This document shows, piece by piece, positions 1 through 10,456 of a DNA stretch of 64,000 nucleotides (the stretch's first letter is position 1; every line of letters begins with the position of its first letter). The position numbers were made by a program, and so were the translations under genes. Under the pieces are notes generated by a model. The model was not told where the DNA came from, did no database searches, and saw nothing but the letters and a program-made list of their open reading frames with translations. The DNA lies in contig NZ_AP020337.1 in NCBI RefSeq assembly GCF_009176725.1, forward strand, positions 806,001 to 870,000. The letters run 5' to 3'. This DNA is from Pseudomonas sp. KUIN-1. Lineage in GTDB: Bacteria; Pseudomonadota; Gammaproteobacteria; Pseudomonadales; Pseudomonadaceae.

Positions 1-51
1 CAGCAACAGGCGCGGCGTTGCCGCCGGGTCGCGCTGATCCCGACTCAGCAT
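1..51 (-). CDS. ABC transporter permease, PhnE-like (5' end only)
   Basis: Only the first 17 codons lie in the window; the gene continues past base 1. It begins with an ATG that overlaps the stop of the upstream ATPase gene by seven bases (ATGCTGA), the coupling expected of the permease of the same ABC transporter. The visible residues (MLSRDQRDPAATPR) show no domain, so the call rests on operon position after a PhnD-like binding protein and a PhnC-like ATPase. The substrate may be a selenium oxyanion rather than phosphonate, because selD and selU lie next door. Confidence 0.6.
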   Translation of the reverse strand, partial: MLSRDQRDPAATPRLLL

Positions 52-842
52 CGCGGCGTCCAGCGTGTTTCAGCCGCATCCGAAACCGGCTGAGGGCTGA
101 GTTGTTCATTGGCATACAGCGTGTCGAGATGCTCCCGGCCGACCTCGCTGGCGGCGAGGTCGAAGTGAATGCGCCCGTCGCGCACCCCGATGATTCGCGG
201 AAAATGCGCCAGCGCCAGTTCCACCGCATGCAGGCTGGCGACCAGCGTCACGTTGTGCTCGATGGCGTGCTGACCCAGCAGCGCCAGGGTGTGATCGGCG
301 AGGCGCGGGTCCATCGCCGAAACCGGCTCGTCGGCCAGCAGCAGTTCGGGTTGCTGATACAAGGCGCGGGCAATGCCGACACGTTGCAGCTGTCCGCCGG
401 ACAACTGCTGGCAACGTTCGAACAGTTTGTCCGCCAGGTCCAGACGTGCCAGCACCTCACGGGCGCCGCTGATGTCGAGTGGATGCAGCAGGTTCAGCAG
501 GCTTTTGCCCAGCCCCCATTGACCAAGCCTGCCCGCCGACACCGCAGTCACCACCCGCTGGCGCGCCGGCAACGGCGGTGCCTGATGAATCAGCGCAATG
601 CGGCTGCGCAGGCGCTGGCGTCGTGTGCTGGAGAGCTGCCAGGGATCAGTCCCCAGCACCTGCAGTTGCCCGGCACTGGGCGGCAGAGCGCTGGCCAGCA
701 GGTTGAGCAGCGTGGTCTTGCCCGCACCGGACGGCCCGATGATCGCTACCCGTTCGCCACGAGCGATGCTCAGGTCCAGGCCGCGCAACGCCAGTGTGCC
801 GTCGCTGTGGCGCAGCTCGATGGCGGACAGACGCAGGGTCAT
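45..842 (-). CDS. ABC transporter ATP-binding protein, PhnC-like (putative selenate/phosphonate uptake)
   Basis: A 265-residue ABC ATPase that powers import through the inner membrane. It shows the Walker A motif GPSGAGKTT near residue 38, the signature LSGGQLQR, and Walker B LLLADEPVSAMDP. The start chosen is the ATG whose bases overlap the TGA of the upstream binding-protein gene (ATGA); the longer open frame upstream has no coding character. It is translationally coupled to the binding protein before it and the permease after it. The family is PhnC (phosphonate), but divergence from selD-selU makes a selenium oxyanion a plausible substrate. That substrate is inference. Confidence 0.85.
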   Translation of the reverse strand: MTLRLSAIELRHSDGTLALRGLDLSIARGERVAIIGPSGAGKTTLLNLLASALPPSAGQLQVLGTDPWQLSSTRRQRLRSRIALIHQAPPLPARQRVVTAVSAGRLGQWGLGKSLLNLLHPLDISGAREVLARLDLADKLFERCQQLSGGQLQRVGIARALYQQPELLLADEPVSAMDPRLADHTLALLGQHAIEHNVTLVASLHAVELALAHFPRIIGVRDGRIHFDLAASEVGREHLDTLYANEQLSPQPVSDAAETRWTPRC

Positions 843-1690
843 TTCAGCAGGTCGGCAGCGCGTGCGGCTTCTTCGATGCCTTTGTAGTTCTCTGGCTTGG
901 TTTCGATGAAGCGGCTGGCGGCCTGAAGATCGAGGATCGCCTTCTGCTCCGGGTTGGCCGGGTCGAGGTCGAGGAAAGCCTGTTTGATCTTCGCTGCCAG
1001 TGCCGGGTCGAGGCTGCCGCGTACGGTCCAGTTGTAGTCGAAATAAGCCGGTGTGGTCTGGAAGACATGAACCTTGTTGGTGTCGACCTTGCCGCTGGCG
1101 ACCAGCTTGTCCCACACGCTGGCATTGAGCACGCCTGCATCGACCTTGCCCGCCTGAACCCACGCGGCGGTTGCGTCATGCGCGCCGGAATAGGCGACGC
1201 GGCTGAAGAACGTTTCCGGCTTGATGTTTTCCTTGAGCATGAAATAGCGCGGCATCAGGCTGCCGGATGTCGACGACACCGAGCCGAAGGCAAAGGTCTT
1301 GCCCTTGAGGTCTGCCAGGGTTTTCACGTTCGGATCGGAGGTGATGAATTTGCTGGTGAACTTGGCGTCCTGCTCACGCTGTACCAGTGGCACCGCATTA
1401 CCGGTCTTGAGGTTGACCTGAACGAAGGTGAAACCGCCCAGCCAGGCCATGTCGAGCCGGTCAGTGGCCAGCGCTTCGACCACTGCCGGGTAATCCGCGA
1501 CCGGAACGAACTCGACCTTCATGCCCAGCCGTTGCTCCAGATAAGCTCCCAGCGGCTTGAACTTGCGCAGCAGTTCGGTGGGCGCTTCGTCGGGAATGGC
1601 CGAGACGCGCAGGGTGTCGGCAGCGTGGCTGGTCAGGGCGGAGAAGGACAGGGCAAGGCCGGCGGCGAGCGCCAGGGTACGCTTGAGCAT
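839..1690 (-). CDS. Periplasmic binding protein, PhnD-like (putative selenate ABC transporter)
   Basis: A 283-residue periplasmic solute-binding protein. It has a clear signal peptide (Lys/Arg, then a hydrophobic stretch, ending LTSHA about residue 23), followed by the PhnD-type fold with the motif DMAWLGGFTF. The start has a GGAG ribosome site eight bases upstream and is preferred over an upstream ATG. The family includes phosphonate and phosphite binders. A subgroup annotated as putative selenate ABC transporter binding protein is known to occur beside selD and selU, which is the arrangement here. It is first in an operon with the ATPase and permease and is divergent from selD across a 235-base gap. 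Confidence 0.85.
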   Translation of the reverse strand: MLKRTLALAAGLALSFSALTSHAADTLRVSAIPDEAPTELLRKFKPLGAYLEQRLGMKVEFVPVADYPAVVEALATDRLDMAWLGGFTFVQVNLKTGNAVPLVQREQDAKFTSKFITSDPNVKTLADLKGKTFAFGSVSSTSGSLMPRYFMLKENIKPETFFSRVAYSGAHDATAAWVQAGKVDAGVLNASVWDKLVASGKVDTNKVHVFQTTPAYFDYNWTVRGSLDPALAAKIKQAFLDLDPANPEQKAILDLQAASRFIETKPENYKGIEEAARAADLLK

Positions 1691-1925
1691 GGGGGTTCTC
1701 CGGTTCAATAGCGGAAAAAGGATAGCCTGAAGCCCGCGTGCACGAGCAGGCGGCGCTTCACAGGATTCGGTGATGATGCGCGGGGATTATAAGAGGCATG
1801 GCGAGAAAGGCCAGTTCGGCAGATTCATCGCCCGAATGCGCGACCGGCGCACGACGCGGTTTGCGCTGATAAGGGAACAGCCCCTAGACTCCACAGCCTG
1901 TTTCCCGGTAACCGAGAGTGTCGCG

Positions 1926-2960
1926 ATGAATGAGCCAATCCGCCTGACCCAGTACAGTCACGGAGCAGGGTGTGGCTGCAAGATTTCCCCCAAGGTGCTG
2001 GACGTGATCCTCGCTGGTAGCGGCGCTCAGAACCTTGACCCCAGACTCTGGGTTGGCAATGCCTCGCGTGATGACGCGGCGGTCTATGCGCTGGATGACG
2101 AGCGCGGCGTGGTCTCGACCACGGACTTCTTCATGCCCATCGTCGATGACCCGTTCGACTTCGGCCGTATCGCCGCGACCAATGCCATCAGCGACATCTA
2201 TGCGATGGGCGGCGACCCGCTGATGGCCATCGCCATTCTCGGCTGGCCGGTCAACATCCTGCCGCCAGAGGTCGCACGTGAAGTCATTCGCGGTGGTCGT
2301 GCCGTCTGCGATGCTGCCGGTATTCCGCTGGCGGGCGGGCATTCCATCGATGCGCCGGAGCCGATCTTCGGTCTGGCGGTGACCGGCGTGGTGCAGAAAA
2401 AGCACATGAAGCGCAACGACACTGCCCTGGCGGGGAGCACCTTGTACCTGACCAAGCCTCTGGGCATCGGCATCCTCACCACGGCCGAGAAAAAATCGAA
2501 GTTGCGCGATGAGGACATCGGTCTGGCGCGTGACTGGATGTGTACCCTGAACAAGCCGGGCAGCCGGTTCGGCAAGCTCGACGGGGTGCAGGCAATGACC
2601 GATGTCACCGGCTTCGGTCTGCTCGGGCATCTGGTTGAAATGGCTGACGGCGCAGGTCTGACCGCACGTCTGGACTATGCTGCTGTACCGCGTCTGCCCG
2701 GCGTCGAGCATTACATTGCCGAGGGCTGTGTGCCGGGCGGCACATTGCGCAATTTTGAAAGTTACGGCGACAGGATCGGCGCACTGAGCGATGCCCAGCG
2801 TGACCTGTTGTGCGACCCGCAGACCAGCGGCGGCCTGCTGGTCGCGGTCAGCCATGAAGGTGAAGCCGAGTTTCTGATCGTGGCCGCCGAACTGGGGCTG
2901 CTGCTCACCCCTATCGGCACCCTGCTCGAGCGACAGACCCACGCCGTCGAGGTGTTCTGA
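1926..2960 (+). CDS. selD: Selenide, water dikinase (selenophosphate synthetase)
   Basis: A 344-residue enzyme that makes selenophosphate from selenide and ATP. The N-terminus carries the diagnostic glycine-rich active site HGAGCGCK, with Cys16 and Lys19 aligning with the catalytic Cys17 and Lys20 of E. coli SelD. The position is Cys, not selenocysteine. The usual AIRS-type domains follow ([15 protein letters not shown], later GHSID and [11 protein letters not shown]). The frame is open further upstream, but similarity starts at MNEPIRLTQ, so that ATG is chosen. The stop overlaps the selU start (TGATG), so the two genes form a coupled pair. No selA or selB lies in the window, so the visible consumer is tRNA selenation. 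Confidence 0.97.
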   Translation: MNEPIRLTQYSHGAGCGCKISPKVLDVILAGSGAQNLDPRLWVGNASRDDAAVYALDDERGVVSTTDFFMPIVDDPFDFGRIAATNAISDIYAMGGDPLMAIAILGWPVNILPPEVAREVIRGGRAVCDAAGIPLAGGHSIDAPEPIFGLAVTGVVQKKHMKRNDTALAGSTLYLTKPLGIGILTTAEKKSKLRDEDIGLARDWMCTLNKPGSRFGKLDGVQAMTDVTGFGLLGHLVEMADGAGLTARLDYAAVPRLPGVEHYIAEGCVPGGTLRNFESYGDRIGALSDAQRDLLCDPQTSGGLLVAVSHEGEAEFLIVAAELGLLLTPIGTLLERQTHAVEVF

Positions 2961-4060
2961 TGGCCGACAACAGCAGCGACTACCGCGCACTGTTTCTCAA
3001 CGACGTGCCGATGATGGACGCTCGGGCTCCGGTGGAGTTTTCCAAGGGGGCTTTCCCTGGCGTGATCAACCTGCCGCTGATGAATGACATCGAGCGGCAA
3101 AAGGTCGGCACCTGCTACAAGCAACACGGTCAGGACGCCGCTATCCAGCTCGGGCATCAATTGGTCTGCGGTCAGGTCAAGGATGAACGCGTCAGCGCGT
3201 GGATCGAGTTCGCCAAAGCCAATCCGGATGGCTACCTGTACTGCTTTCGCGGCGGGCTGCGCTCGCAGACCGTGCAGCGCTGGCTGAAGGATGCCGGGGT
3301 CGACTACCCGCGGGTTCTTGGCGGCTACAAGGCGATGCGCACGTTCCTGCTGGATACCCTGCACGAGGCGGTGAGCGAATGCAGTATTGTCGTGCTCGGC
3401 GGAATGACCGGCACGGGCAAGACCGAAGTATTGACGCAACTGCGCAACAGCGTGGATCTGGAAGGCATCGCCAATCACCGCGGCTCCAGCTTCGGCAAGC
3501 GTGCCACCGGGCAACCGGCGCAGATCGACTTCGAGAACCGCCTGGCCATCGACCTGCTCAAGAAGCGCGCAGCCGGTATCGAGCAATTCGTTGTGGAAGA
3601 TGAAAGCCGTCTGGTCGGCAGTTGCAACGTGCCGCTGGAACTGCACCAGGCGATGCAGGGCTGCCCGATGGTCTGGCTGGAAGACAGCTTCGAGAACCGC
3701 GTCGAGCGCATTCTCGAGGACTACGTGATCAACCTCTGCGCAGAGTTCATCACCGTCAAGGGCGAAGAGCAGGGCTTTGGCCTGTTCGCCGAGCGTTTGT
3801 TGCAAAGCCTGAACAATATTCACAAACGTCTGGGCGGCGAGCGTCATCAGCGCCTGTCGGACCTGATGCAGGCGGCGCTGGAAGAACAGCAGCGTAGCGG
3901 TGCGGTTGACCTGCACCGAGGCTGGATCGAAGGGTTGCTCGGCGAATATTACGACCCGATGTACGCTTACCAGCGCGAACACAAAGCGGCGCGTATCGAA
4001 TTCGCAGGTGATCAAACGCAAGTGCTGGCCTATCTGCGCGAGCGCTCTGAGCAACGTTAA
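2960..4060 (+). CDS. selU: tRNA 2-selenouridine synthase
   Basis: A 366-residue enzyme (SelU/MnmH, formerly YbbB) that replaces sulfur by selenium at the wobble 2-thiouridine of Lys, Glu and Gln tRNAs. An N-terminal rhodanese domain carries the catalytic cysteine in YCFRGGLRS (about residue 96). A P-loop domain starts near residue 140 ([12 protein letters not shown]). The ATG overlaps the selD stop, so its selenophosphate supplier is made from the same transcript. Length and domain order are normal. Confidence 0.95.
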   Translation: MADNSSDYRALFLNDVPMMDARAPVEFSKGAFPGVINLPLMNDIERQKVGTCYKQHGQDAAIQLGHQLVCGQVKDERVSAWIEFAKANPDGYLYCFRGGLRSQTVQRWLKDAGVDYPRVLGGYKAMRTFLLDTLHEAVSECSIVVLGGMTGTGKTEVLTQLRNSVDLEGIANHRGSSFGKRATGQPAQIDFENRLAIDLLKKRAAGIEQFVVEDESRLVGSCNVPLELHQAMQGCPMVWLEDSFENRVERILEDYVINLCAEFITVKGEEQGFGLFAERLLQSLNNIHKRLGGERHQRLSDLMQAALEEQQRSGAVDLHRGWIEGLLGEYYDPMYAYQREHKAARIEFAGDQTQVLAYLRERSEQR

Positions 4061-4093
4061 GCCTCGACCTCTATCCATCTGGCAAGGGACGCC

Positions 4094-4858
4094 ATGCACT
4101 CGATTCTCGACTTCTATCAAACCCTGGGCTGGGGCCTTTCGGCGCTGGTGATCGGCACCTTTCTGCTGGCCGGAACGGTCAAGGGTGTCATCGGTCTGGG
4201 CTTGCCCACGGTGGCAATGGGGTTGCTGGGGCTGGCCATGCTGCCGGCGCAGGCTGCGGCGTTGCTGATCATCCCGTCGACATTCACCAACGTCTGGCAA
4301 CTGGCGACGGGTGGGAGCCTGCGGCCTTTGCTGAAGCGGCTATGGCCGATGCTGAGCATGATTTTCATCGGCACGCTGGCCGGGGCGTTCTGGCTGGGCA
4401 TGAGTGGCGGTCATTCAATGACCCGCGCGTTGGGTGGCGCGTTGTTTCTCTACGCACTGAGCGGGTTATTCCTGCCGACCTTCAGGGTTGCCGCCGCTGC
4501 CGAGCGCTGGCTGGGCCCGCTGTGCGGCTTGATTACCGGGGTGATCGCGTCGGCCACCGGGGTGTTCGTGATTCCCGTGGTGCCTTATTTGCAGGCGCTG
4601 GGCCTTGAGCGCGACCAACTGGTCCAGGCGCTGGGGTTGTCCTTCACCGTCTCGACGCTGGCGCTGGCGGCGGGGTTGTCGTGGAACGGCGCGCTGAGCG
4701 GCGCAGAGCTGGGCGCCTCCACGCTGGCGCTGATTCCGGCCCTGTTGGGCATGCTGCTGGGGCAATGGCTGCGCCAGCGAATCAGCGCGTTGCTGTTCAA
4801 GCGTGTGTTCTTTATCGGCATGGGCCTGTTGGGGCTGCACCTGCTCATAAAAGGCTGA
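4094..4858 (+). CDS. TauE/SafE-family membrane transporter
   Basis: A 254-residue integral membrane protein with about eight hydrophobic segments and the glycine-rich repeats typical of the TauE/SafE (sulfite exporter) family, such as KGVIGLGLPTVAMG near residue 32 and a second half near GLITGVIASATGVF. The repeat-half structure fits the family. The gene starts 33 bases after selU and could be cotranscribed with selD-selU. Transport of a sulfur or selenium oxyanion would fit the context, but nothing in the sequence proves the substrate. A hairpin terminator follows. Confidence 0.85.
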   Translation: MHSILDFYQTLGWGLSALVIGTFLLAGTVKGVIGLGLPTVAMGLLGLAMLPAQAAALLIIPSTFTNVWQLATGGSLRPLLKRLWPMLSMIFIGTLAGAFWLGMSGGHSMTRALGGALFLYALSGLFLPTFRVAAAAERWLGPLCGLITGVIASATGVFVIPVVPYLQALGLERDQLVQALGLSFTVSTLALAAGLSWNGALSGAELGASTLALIPALLGMLLGQWLRQRISALLFKRVFFIGMGLLGLHLLIKG

Positions 4859-4967
4859 TCAGTCATGCGTTGTATCGCGGGCATGCGCGACTTGCACTGA
4901 GGATTCAGTGTTTTCCGGGTTTCATGCAGGAGAAGATGAAGGCTTACGCGCTGACTGCCATTTGCCG

Positions 4968-4990
4968 AGCCCGTCGCTGGACGGGCTTTT
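4968..4990 (+). terminator. Rho-independent terminator after TauE gene
   Basis: A perfect stem AGCCCGTC/GACGGGCT with a four-base loop is followed by TTTT on the plus strand. It probably closes the selD-selU-transporter unit. It lies just downstream of ispB on the opposite strand, but lacks a T tract in that direction. Confidence 0.7.
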
Positions 4991-5004
4991 GACTGCTGCG
5001 AATG

Positions 5005-5973
5005 TCAGTGCGTGCGGGCGACCGCAAACTCGCTCAGTTCGACCAGTGCGTCGCGGTACTCGCTGGGCGGCAGCGCGTCCAGGCAGGCAATGGCGCGGGC
5101 CGCGTAGTCGCGGGCCAGCTGTGCGGTGTAATCGAGGGCACCGGCGCTTTCCACTGCATTGCGGATGCTTTCCAGATCTTCCAGACCACCTTTCTGGATC
5201 GCCTGGCGAACCAGTGCGGCCTGTTCCGGGCTGCCTTCGCGCATGGTGTAGATCAGCGGCAGGGTCGGCTTGCCTTCGGCGAGGTCGTCACCGACGTTCT
5301 TGCCCAGTGTCTCGGCATCGCCACGGTAGTCGAGCAGGTCATCCACCAGCTGGAAGGCCACACCCAGGTGGTCGCCGAACGTGCGCAGTGCTTCGCTCTG
5401 TTCCTGGGGGGCGTTGCACAGGGCAGCGGCGCTGTGCGTCGAGGCTTCGAACAGCATGGCTGTCTTGCCACGAATCACTTCCATGTAGGTTTCTTCGGTG
5501 GTGCTGGCGTCACGAATCTTCGAGAGCTGCAACACTTCGCCTTCGGCGATGATGCGGGTTGCCTTGGACAGAATCTTCATGACTTCCATCGAGCCCAGCT
5601 CGACCATCATTTCGAACGAGCGCGAATAAAGGAAGTCGCCCACCAATACGCTGGGCGCATTGCCCCAGAGCGCGTTGGCGGTGGAGCGACCACGACGCAT
5701 GCCGGACATGTCGACCACGTCGTCATGCAGCAGGGTCGCGGTGTGCAGGAATTCAATGGTGGCTGCGAGCAGGCGAACATCATCGCCTTCGCGACCCAGT
5801 GCCTTGCCACACAGCAGCACCAGCAACGGGCGCAGGCGCTTGCCACCTGCCGACGTGATGTAATCACCGATTTTCGAGACCAGCGGTACGCGCGACGTCA
5901 GTTGCTTTTTGATGATAAGGTCAACGGCACTAAAGTCGTCCGCCACCGCGCGGTAGAAGGCTTGGGGTTGCAT
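5005..5973 (-). CDS. ispB: Octaprenyl diphosphate synthase
   Basis: A 322-residue all-trans polyprenyl diphosphate synthase that builds the ubiquinone side chain. Both aspartate-rich Mg-binding motifs are present: LLHDDVVD (about residues 80-87) with MRRG after it, and QLVDDLLDYRGD (about 210). KGKxLRP is represented by AGGKRLRPLL. The gene is divergent from rplU-rpmA-obgE, as in other pseudomonads. Chain length cannot be read from sequence; Pseudomonas usually makes ubiquinone-9, so solanesyl is an alternative product. Confidence 0.93.
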   Translation of the reverse strand: MQPQAFYRAVADDFSAVDLIIKKQLTSRVPLVSKIGDYITSAGGKRLRPLLVLLCGKALGREGDDVRLLAATIEFLHTATLLHDDVVDMSGMRRGRSTANALWGNAPSVLVGDFLYSRSFEMMVELGSMEVMKILSKATRIIAEGEVLQLSKIRDASTTEETYMEVIRGKTAMLFEASTHSAAALCNAPQEQSEALRTFGDHLGVAFQLVDDLLDYRGDAETLGKNVGDDLAEGKPTLPLIYTMREGSPEQAALVRQAIQKGGLEDLESIRNAVESAGALDYTAQLARDYAARAIACLDALPPSEYRDALVELSEFAVARTH

Positions 5974-6052
5974 CAGCGACAGGTGCTCCGGATAGGTTGC
6001 GCCGCATGCTAGGTCGCGGGGTAGAGCGTGTCAAGGTATGACGAGCCGCCTC

Positions 6053-6081
6053 TTGCAACACGCGAATGCCTTGCGTACAAT
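6053..6081 (+). promoter_or_regulatory. Sigma-70 promoter for rplU-rpmA
   Basis: TTGCAA (6053-6058) and TACAAT (6076-6081) are separated by 17 bases, about 130 bases upstream of rplU. The spacing is ideal and the -10 is near consensus. The long leader could hold L21-type autoregulation, but no conserved structure was recognised. Confidence 0.55.
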
Positions 6082-6212
6082 CGCGCACCCTAACTTTCCT
6101 GGGCAGCACCTGCCTTACGCAATGCAGACGGGCCGTTCCAGCCCCATGCAGCCATGCCAGCCGATACTCTTCTTATAAAGAGCTGGGTGAGCAGGATTTT
6201 CGGAGAAATACC

Positions 6213-6524
6213 ATGTACGCAGTAATTGTTACCGGTGGCAAGCAGTACAAAGTCGCCCCAGGTGAATACCTGAAAATTGAAAAACTGGAAATCGCTACTG
6301 GCGAATCCGTCACGTTTGACCGCGTTCTGCTGGTTGGCAATGGCGACGACGTCAATATCGGTGCTCCCGTTGTTGCTGGCGCTACCGTTGTGGCTGAAGT
6401 GGTTTCGCAAGGTCGTCACGATAAGGTTCGTATCATCAAGTTCCGTCGTCGTAAGCACCACATGAAGCGTATGGGCCACCGCCAGTGGTACACCGAGATC
6501 AAAATTACAGGTATTCAGGCTTAA
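6213..6524 (+). CDS. rplU: 50S ribosomal protein L21
   Basis: A 103-residue L21 with the standard start [14 protein letters not shown] and the basic C-terminus [16 protein letters not shown]. The start has a GGAG ribosome site (CGGAGAAATACC). The longer open frame upstream is only the leader. It is cotranscribed with rpmA 32 bases downstream, the universal pairing. Confidence 0.98.
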   Translation: MYAVIVTGGKQYKVAPGEYLKIEKLEIATGESVTFDRVLLVGNGDDVNIGAPVVAGATVVAEVVSQGRHDKVRIIKFRRRKHHMKRMGHRQWYTEIKITGIQA

Positions 6525-6556
6525 TTCAGCCTAATCCTCAACTGGAGAATTGACTC

Positions 6557-6832
6557 ATGGCTCACAAAAAAGCTGGTGGTAGTACCCGTAACGGGCGCGA
6601 CTCAGAAGCCAAACGCCTTGGCGTGAAGATGTATGGCGGCCAGGCTATCATCCCTGGCAACATCATCGTGCGTCAGCGCGGCACCCAATTCCACGCTGGC
6701 TACGGCGTTGGCATGGGTAAAGATCACACCCTGTTCGCGAAAGTGGAAGGCGTGATCAAGTTTCAGGTCAAGGGCGCCTTCGGTCGCCGCTACGTGAGCA
6801 TCGTTCCGAAGACTGAAGTCTCGGCAGCGTAA
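6557..6832 (+). CDS. rpmA: 50S ribosomal protein L27
   Basis: A 91-residue L27 with the typical start [16 protein letters not shown] and the central [10 protein letters not shown]. The N-terminal tail of this protein reaches the peptidyl-transferase centre. A good GGAGA site precedes the ATG. A hairpin terminator starts 18 bases after the stop, partly separating it from obgE. Confidence 0.98.
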   Translation: MAHKKAGGSTRNGRDSEAKRLGVKMYGGQAIIPGNIIVRQRGTQFHAGYGVGMGKDHTLFAKVEGVIKFQVKGAFGRRYVSIVPKTEVSAA

Positions 6833-6849
6833 TCACGCAGTAGCTTAAG

Positions 6850-6877
6850 AGCCCTGTCTTGCGACGGGGCTTTTTTG
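6850..6877 (+). terminator. Rho-independent terminator after rpmA
   Basis: An eight-base stem GCCCTGTC/GACGGGGC with one G-T pair and a TTGC loop is followed by TTTTTTG. It lies between rpmA and obgE, so obgE either depends on readthrough or has its own promoter in the 170 bases that follow. Confidence 0.8.
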
Positions 6878-7006
6878 TTTGTAGAGGTAGAGAGGCAGGT
6901 GAGTCTCTTGCAAAACTGTTTGTGCGGGCTGTTGTGATGTTGACCCATGGGGTCGCTGGTTTCTGATCGGTATCGCAACGCTCATTTTTGCAAGAGTCTT
7001 ATGTAA

Positions 7007-8272
<1,266 letters not shown>

Positions 8273-8290
8273 TCGCTTGAAGTAAACTTG

Positions 8291-8320
8291 AACGCCGCTA
8301 CGATTGTTAGCGGCGTTTTT
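8291..8320 (+). terminator. Rho-independent terminator after obgE
   Basis: A perfect ten-base stem AACGCCGCTA/TAGCGGCGTT is followed by TTT on the plus strand, 19 bases after the obgE stop. It separates obgE from proB. Confidence 0.85.
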
Positions 8321-8361
8321 GTATCCCGAATTTGAAAATCTCTGGCTAGGGTTGGAAGAAG

Positions 8362-9480
8362 ATGCGCAGCAAAGTGACGGGCGCCCAGCGCTGGGTTGTG
8401 AAGATTGGCAGTGCCTTGCTGACGGCGGATGGCAAGGGTCTGGATCGCAACGCCATGGGTGTTTGGGTGGAGCAGATGGTGGCGCTGCACGAGGCGGGTG
8501 TCGAGCTGGTACTGGTGTCTTCCGGGGCGGTGGCTGCCGGCATGAGCCGTCTTGGCTGGACGGCCCGACCCAGCGCCATGCATGAGCTTCAGGCTGCTGC
8601 GGCGATTGGTCAGATGGGCTTGGTGCAGGCGTGGGAATCGAGCTTCGCCGAGCATGGCCGACATACCGCGCAGATCCTTCTGACTCACGATGACCTGTCG
8701 GACCGCAAGCGCTACCTGAATGCCCGTAGCACCCTGCGCACGCTGGTCGAGCTTGGGGTTGTGCCGGTCATCAATGAAAACGACACAGTGGTCACCGACG
8801 AAATCCGTTTTGGCGATAACGACACGCTGGCGGCGCTGGTTGCCAATCTGGTCGAAGCTGATCTGCTGGTCATCCTGACCGACCGTGACGGCATGTTCGA
8901 CGCCGATCCGCGCAACAACCCGGAGGCGCAGCTGATTTACGAAGCGCGTGCCGATGATCCGGCGCTGGATGCAGTGGCCGGTGGTACCGGCGGTGCGCTG
9001 GGTCGCGGCGGCATGCAGACCAAGTTGCGTGCAGCGCGACTGGCGGCGCGTTCCGGTGCGCATACCGTCATCGTCGGCGGGCGCATCGAGCGCGTTCTGG
9101 CGCGGCTCAAGGGAGGGGAGCGGTTGGGTACGCTGCTGTCCCCGGAGCGCGGCATGCTCGCAGCACGCAAGCAGTGGCTGGCAGGTCATCTGCAGACCCG
9201 CGGTACGCTGGTGCTGGATGATGGCGCTGTTGCGGCGCTGGCCAGGGATCAGAAAAGCCTGCTGCCGGTGGGCGTCAAACTGGTCCAGGGCAGCTTCCGG
9301 CGCGGCGAGATGGTGGTATGCGTCGCCCAGGACGGTCGCGAGATCGCTCGTGGGCTGAGTAACTACAGTGCCATCGAAGCCCAGAAAATCATTGGTCACT
9401 CTTCCGAATCCATCGTGCGCGAGCTGGGCTATATGGCCGAGCCCGAGCTGATTCATCGGGATAACCTGATCCTCGTCTGA
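8362..9480 (+). CDS. proB: Glutamate 5-kinase
   Basis: A 372-residue kinase of the first step of proline synthesis (L-glutamate to glutamyl-5-phosphate). The amino-acid kinase domain covers about residues 1-260 ([27 protein letters not shown], GTGGMxTK-like GRGGMQTK). A C-terminal PUA domain follows to the end. The start is the ATG with GGAAGA upstream. It lies between obgE and creA as in other pseudomonads. Confidence 0.97.
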   Translation: MRSKVTGAQRWVVKIGSALLTADGKGLDRNAMGVWVEQMVALHEAGVELVLVSSGAVAAGMSRLGWTARPSAMHELQAAAAIGQMGLVQAWESSFAEHGRHTAQILLTHDDLSDRKRYLNARSTLRTLVELGVVPVINENDTVVTDEIRFGDNDTLAALVANLVEADLLVILTDRDGMFDADPRNNPEAQLIYEARADDPALDAVAGGTGGALGRGGMQTKLRAARLAARSGAHTVIVGGRIERVLARLKGGERLGTLLSPERGMLAARKQWLAGHLQTRGTLVLDDGAVAALARDQKSLLPVGVKLVQGSFRRGEMVVCVAQDGREIARGLSNYSAIEAQKIIGHSSESIVRELGYMAEPELIHRDNLILV

Positions 9481-9505
9481 CTCAAGGCTGCAAAAGGAAT
9501 CGTTG

Positions 9506-9976
9506 ATGCGCTTCATGAAAGGTTTATTGGCGGCCGCGTTGCTGGTGCCGGTGCTGGTCTCGGCCGAAGAGATCGGTCAGGTGTCGACCGTGTTCAAGAT
9601 GGTCGGGCCCAACGATCGAATCGTGGTCGAGGCGTTTGATGATCCCAAGGTGGATGGGGTGACGTGCTACCTGTCACGCGCCAAGACGGGCGGCGTGAGG
9701 GGTGGTCTGGGATTGGCCGAAGACCGCGCCGAGGCGTCCATCGCCTGTCGCCAGGTCGGGCCGATCCGCTTCAGGGAAACCCTCAAGGACGGCGACGAGG
9801 TGTTCAAGGAGCGTACTTCGCTGGTCTTCAAGACTATGCAGGTGGTGCGTTTCTTCGACAAGAAGCGCAATGCACTGGTGTACCTGGTCTACAGCGACCG
9901 GGTCATCGAAGGCAGCCCGCAGAATGCCGTGACCGCCATTCCGATTTTGCCATGGACAGCCGCGCCAGCGCCTTGA
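9506..9976 (+). CDS. creA: CreA family periplasmic protein
   Basis: A 156-residue protein with a short signal peptide ([20 protein letters not shown]) followed by the CreA domain (GQVSTVFK, then [15 protein letters not shown]). The family is conserved but its function is not known. A TTG lies in frame one codon upstream, but the ATG at 9506 with AAAGGA upstream is the better start. It lies 25 bases after proB and is probably in the same transcript. Confidence 0.9.
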   Translation: MRFMKGLLAAALLVPVLVSAEEIGQVSTVFKMVGPNDRIVVEAFDDPKVDGVTCYLSRAKTGGVRGGLGLAEDRAEASIACRQVGPIRFRETLKDGDEVFKERTSLVFKTMQVVRFFDKKRNALVYLVYSDRVIEGSPQNAVTAIPILPWTAAPAP

Positions 9977-10456
9977 TCCTCCTCCATGCTGAGGTCCACG
10001 CTGAGGGGAGCTGCCATGTCAGGGCGTTGTGGTGGCGCTCTGCATCGGTTGTTCGCAGTTCTGTGCGGTAAAGAGTGCATCCCGGGTTGGGCTTATGCGT
10101 TTTGGCAGTGCGCTACTGCCACTGCTGATGCCCGATCCATCAGGATGCACTTCTTTTTCGTCTCAAAAAAGCACCCATGCGCATGTCGTCTTACTTCCAG
10201 CCTCTTGCCTCTGATTCCGAAGCTCGTGCGGACGGCTGAATCATGTCGTCTGGCAAATAACATCGGCCTTGCGGCCGCGGATTGAAAAAACGGCCTACCT
10301 GTTATTTCTGTCAGTAGACGGGTTGATGAACGAAGTGGTTTGATGTGGCCAGTTCGTAATAGCCGGCTGGTGGGGGTAAGCACGCTATTACGTAATGATC
10401 ACGCTGAATAAAATTTACTCATTGGAGGCTTCGGCGTATCAAGAGGGTAGGCACTC
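9977..10456. other. Gene-free stretch between creA and the acyltransferase
   Basis: About 480 bases without a convincing gene. Short open frames here lack ribosome sites and a coding pattern. The only structure seen is a small inverted repeat CGTAATAG/CTATTACG at 10355-10392, just before the acyltransferase gene. The base composition turns AT-rich toward the right, which may mark the left edge of an insertion. Confidence 0.5.

Noticed and set aside
1770..1925. Extended N-terminus of SelD
   Set aside because: The SelD N-terminus is highly conserved and starts at MNEPIRLTQ; the extension has no similarity.
9986..10285. 99-codon frame after creA
   Set aside because: No ribosome site, no hydrophobic or domain pattern, and mixed composition.
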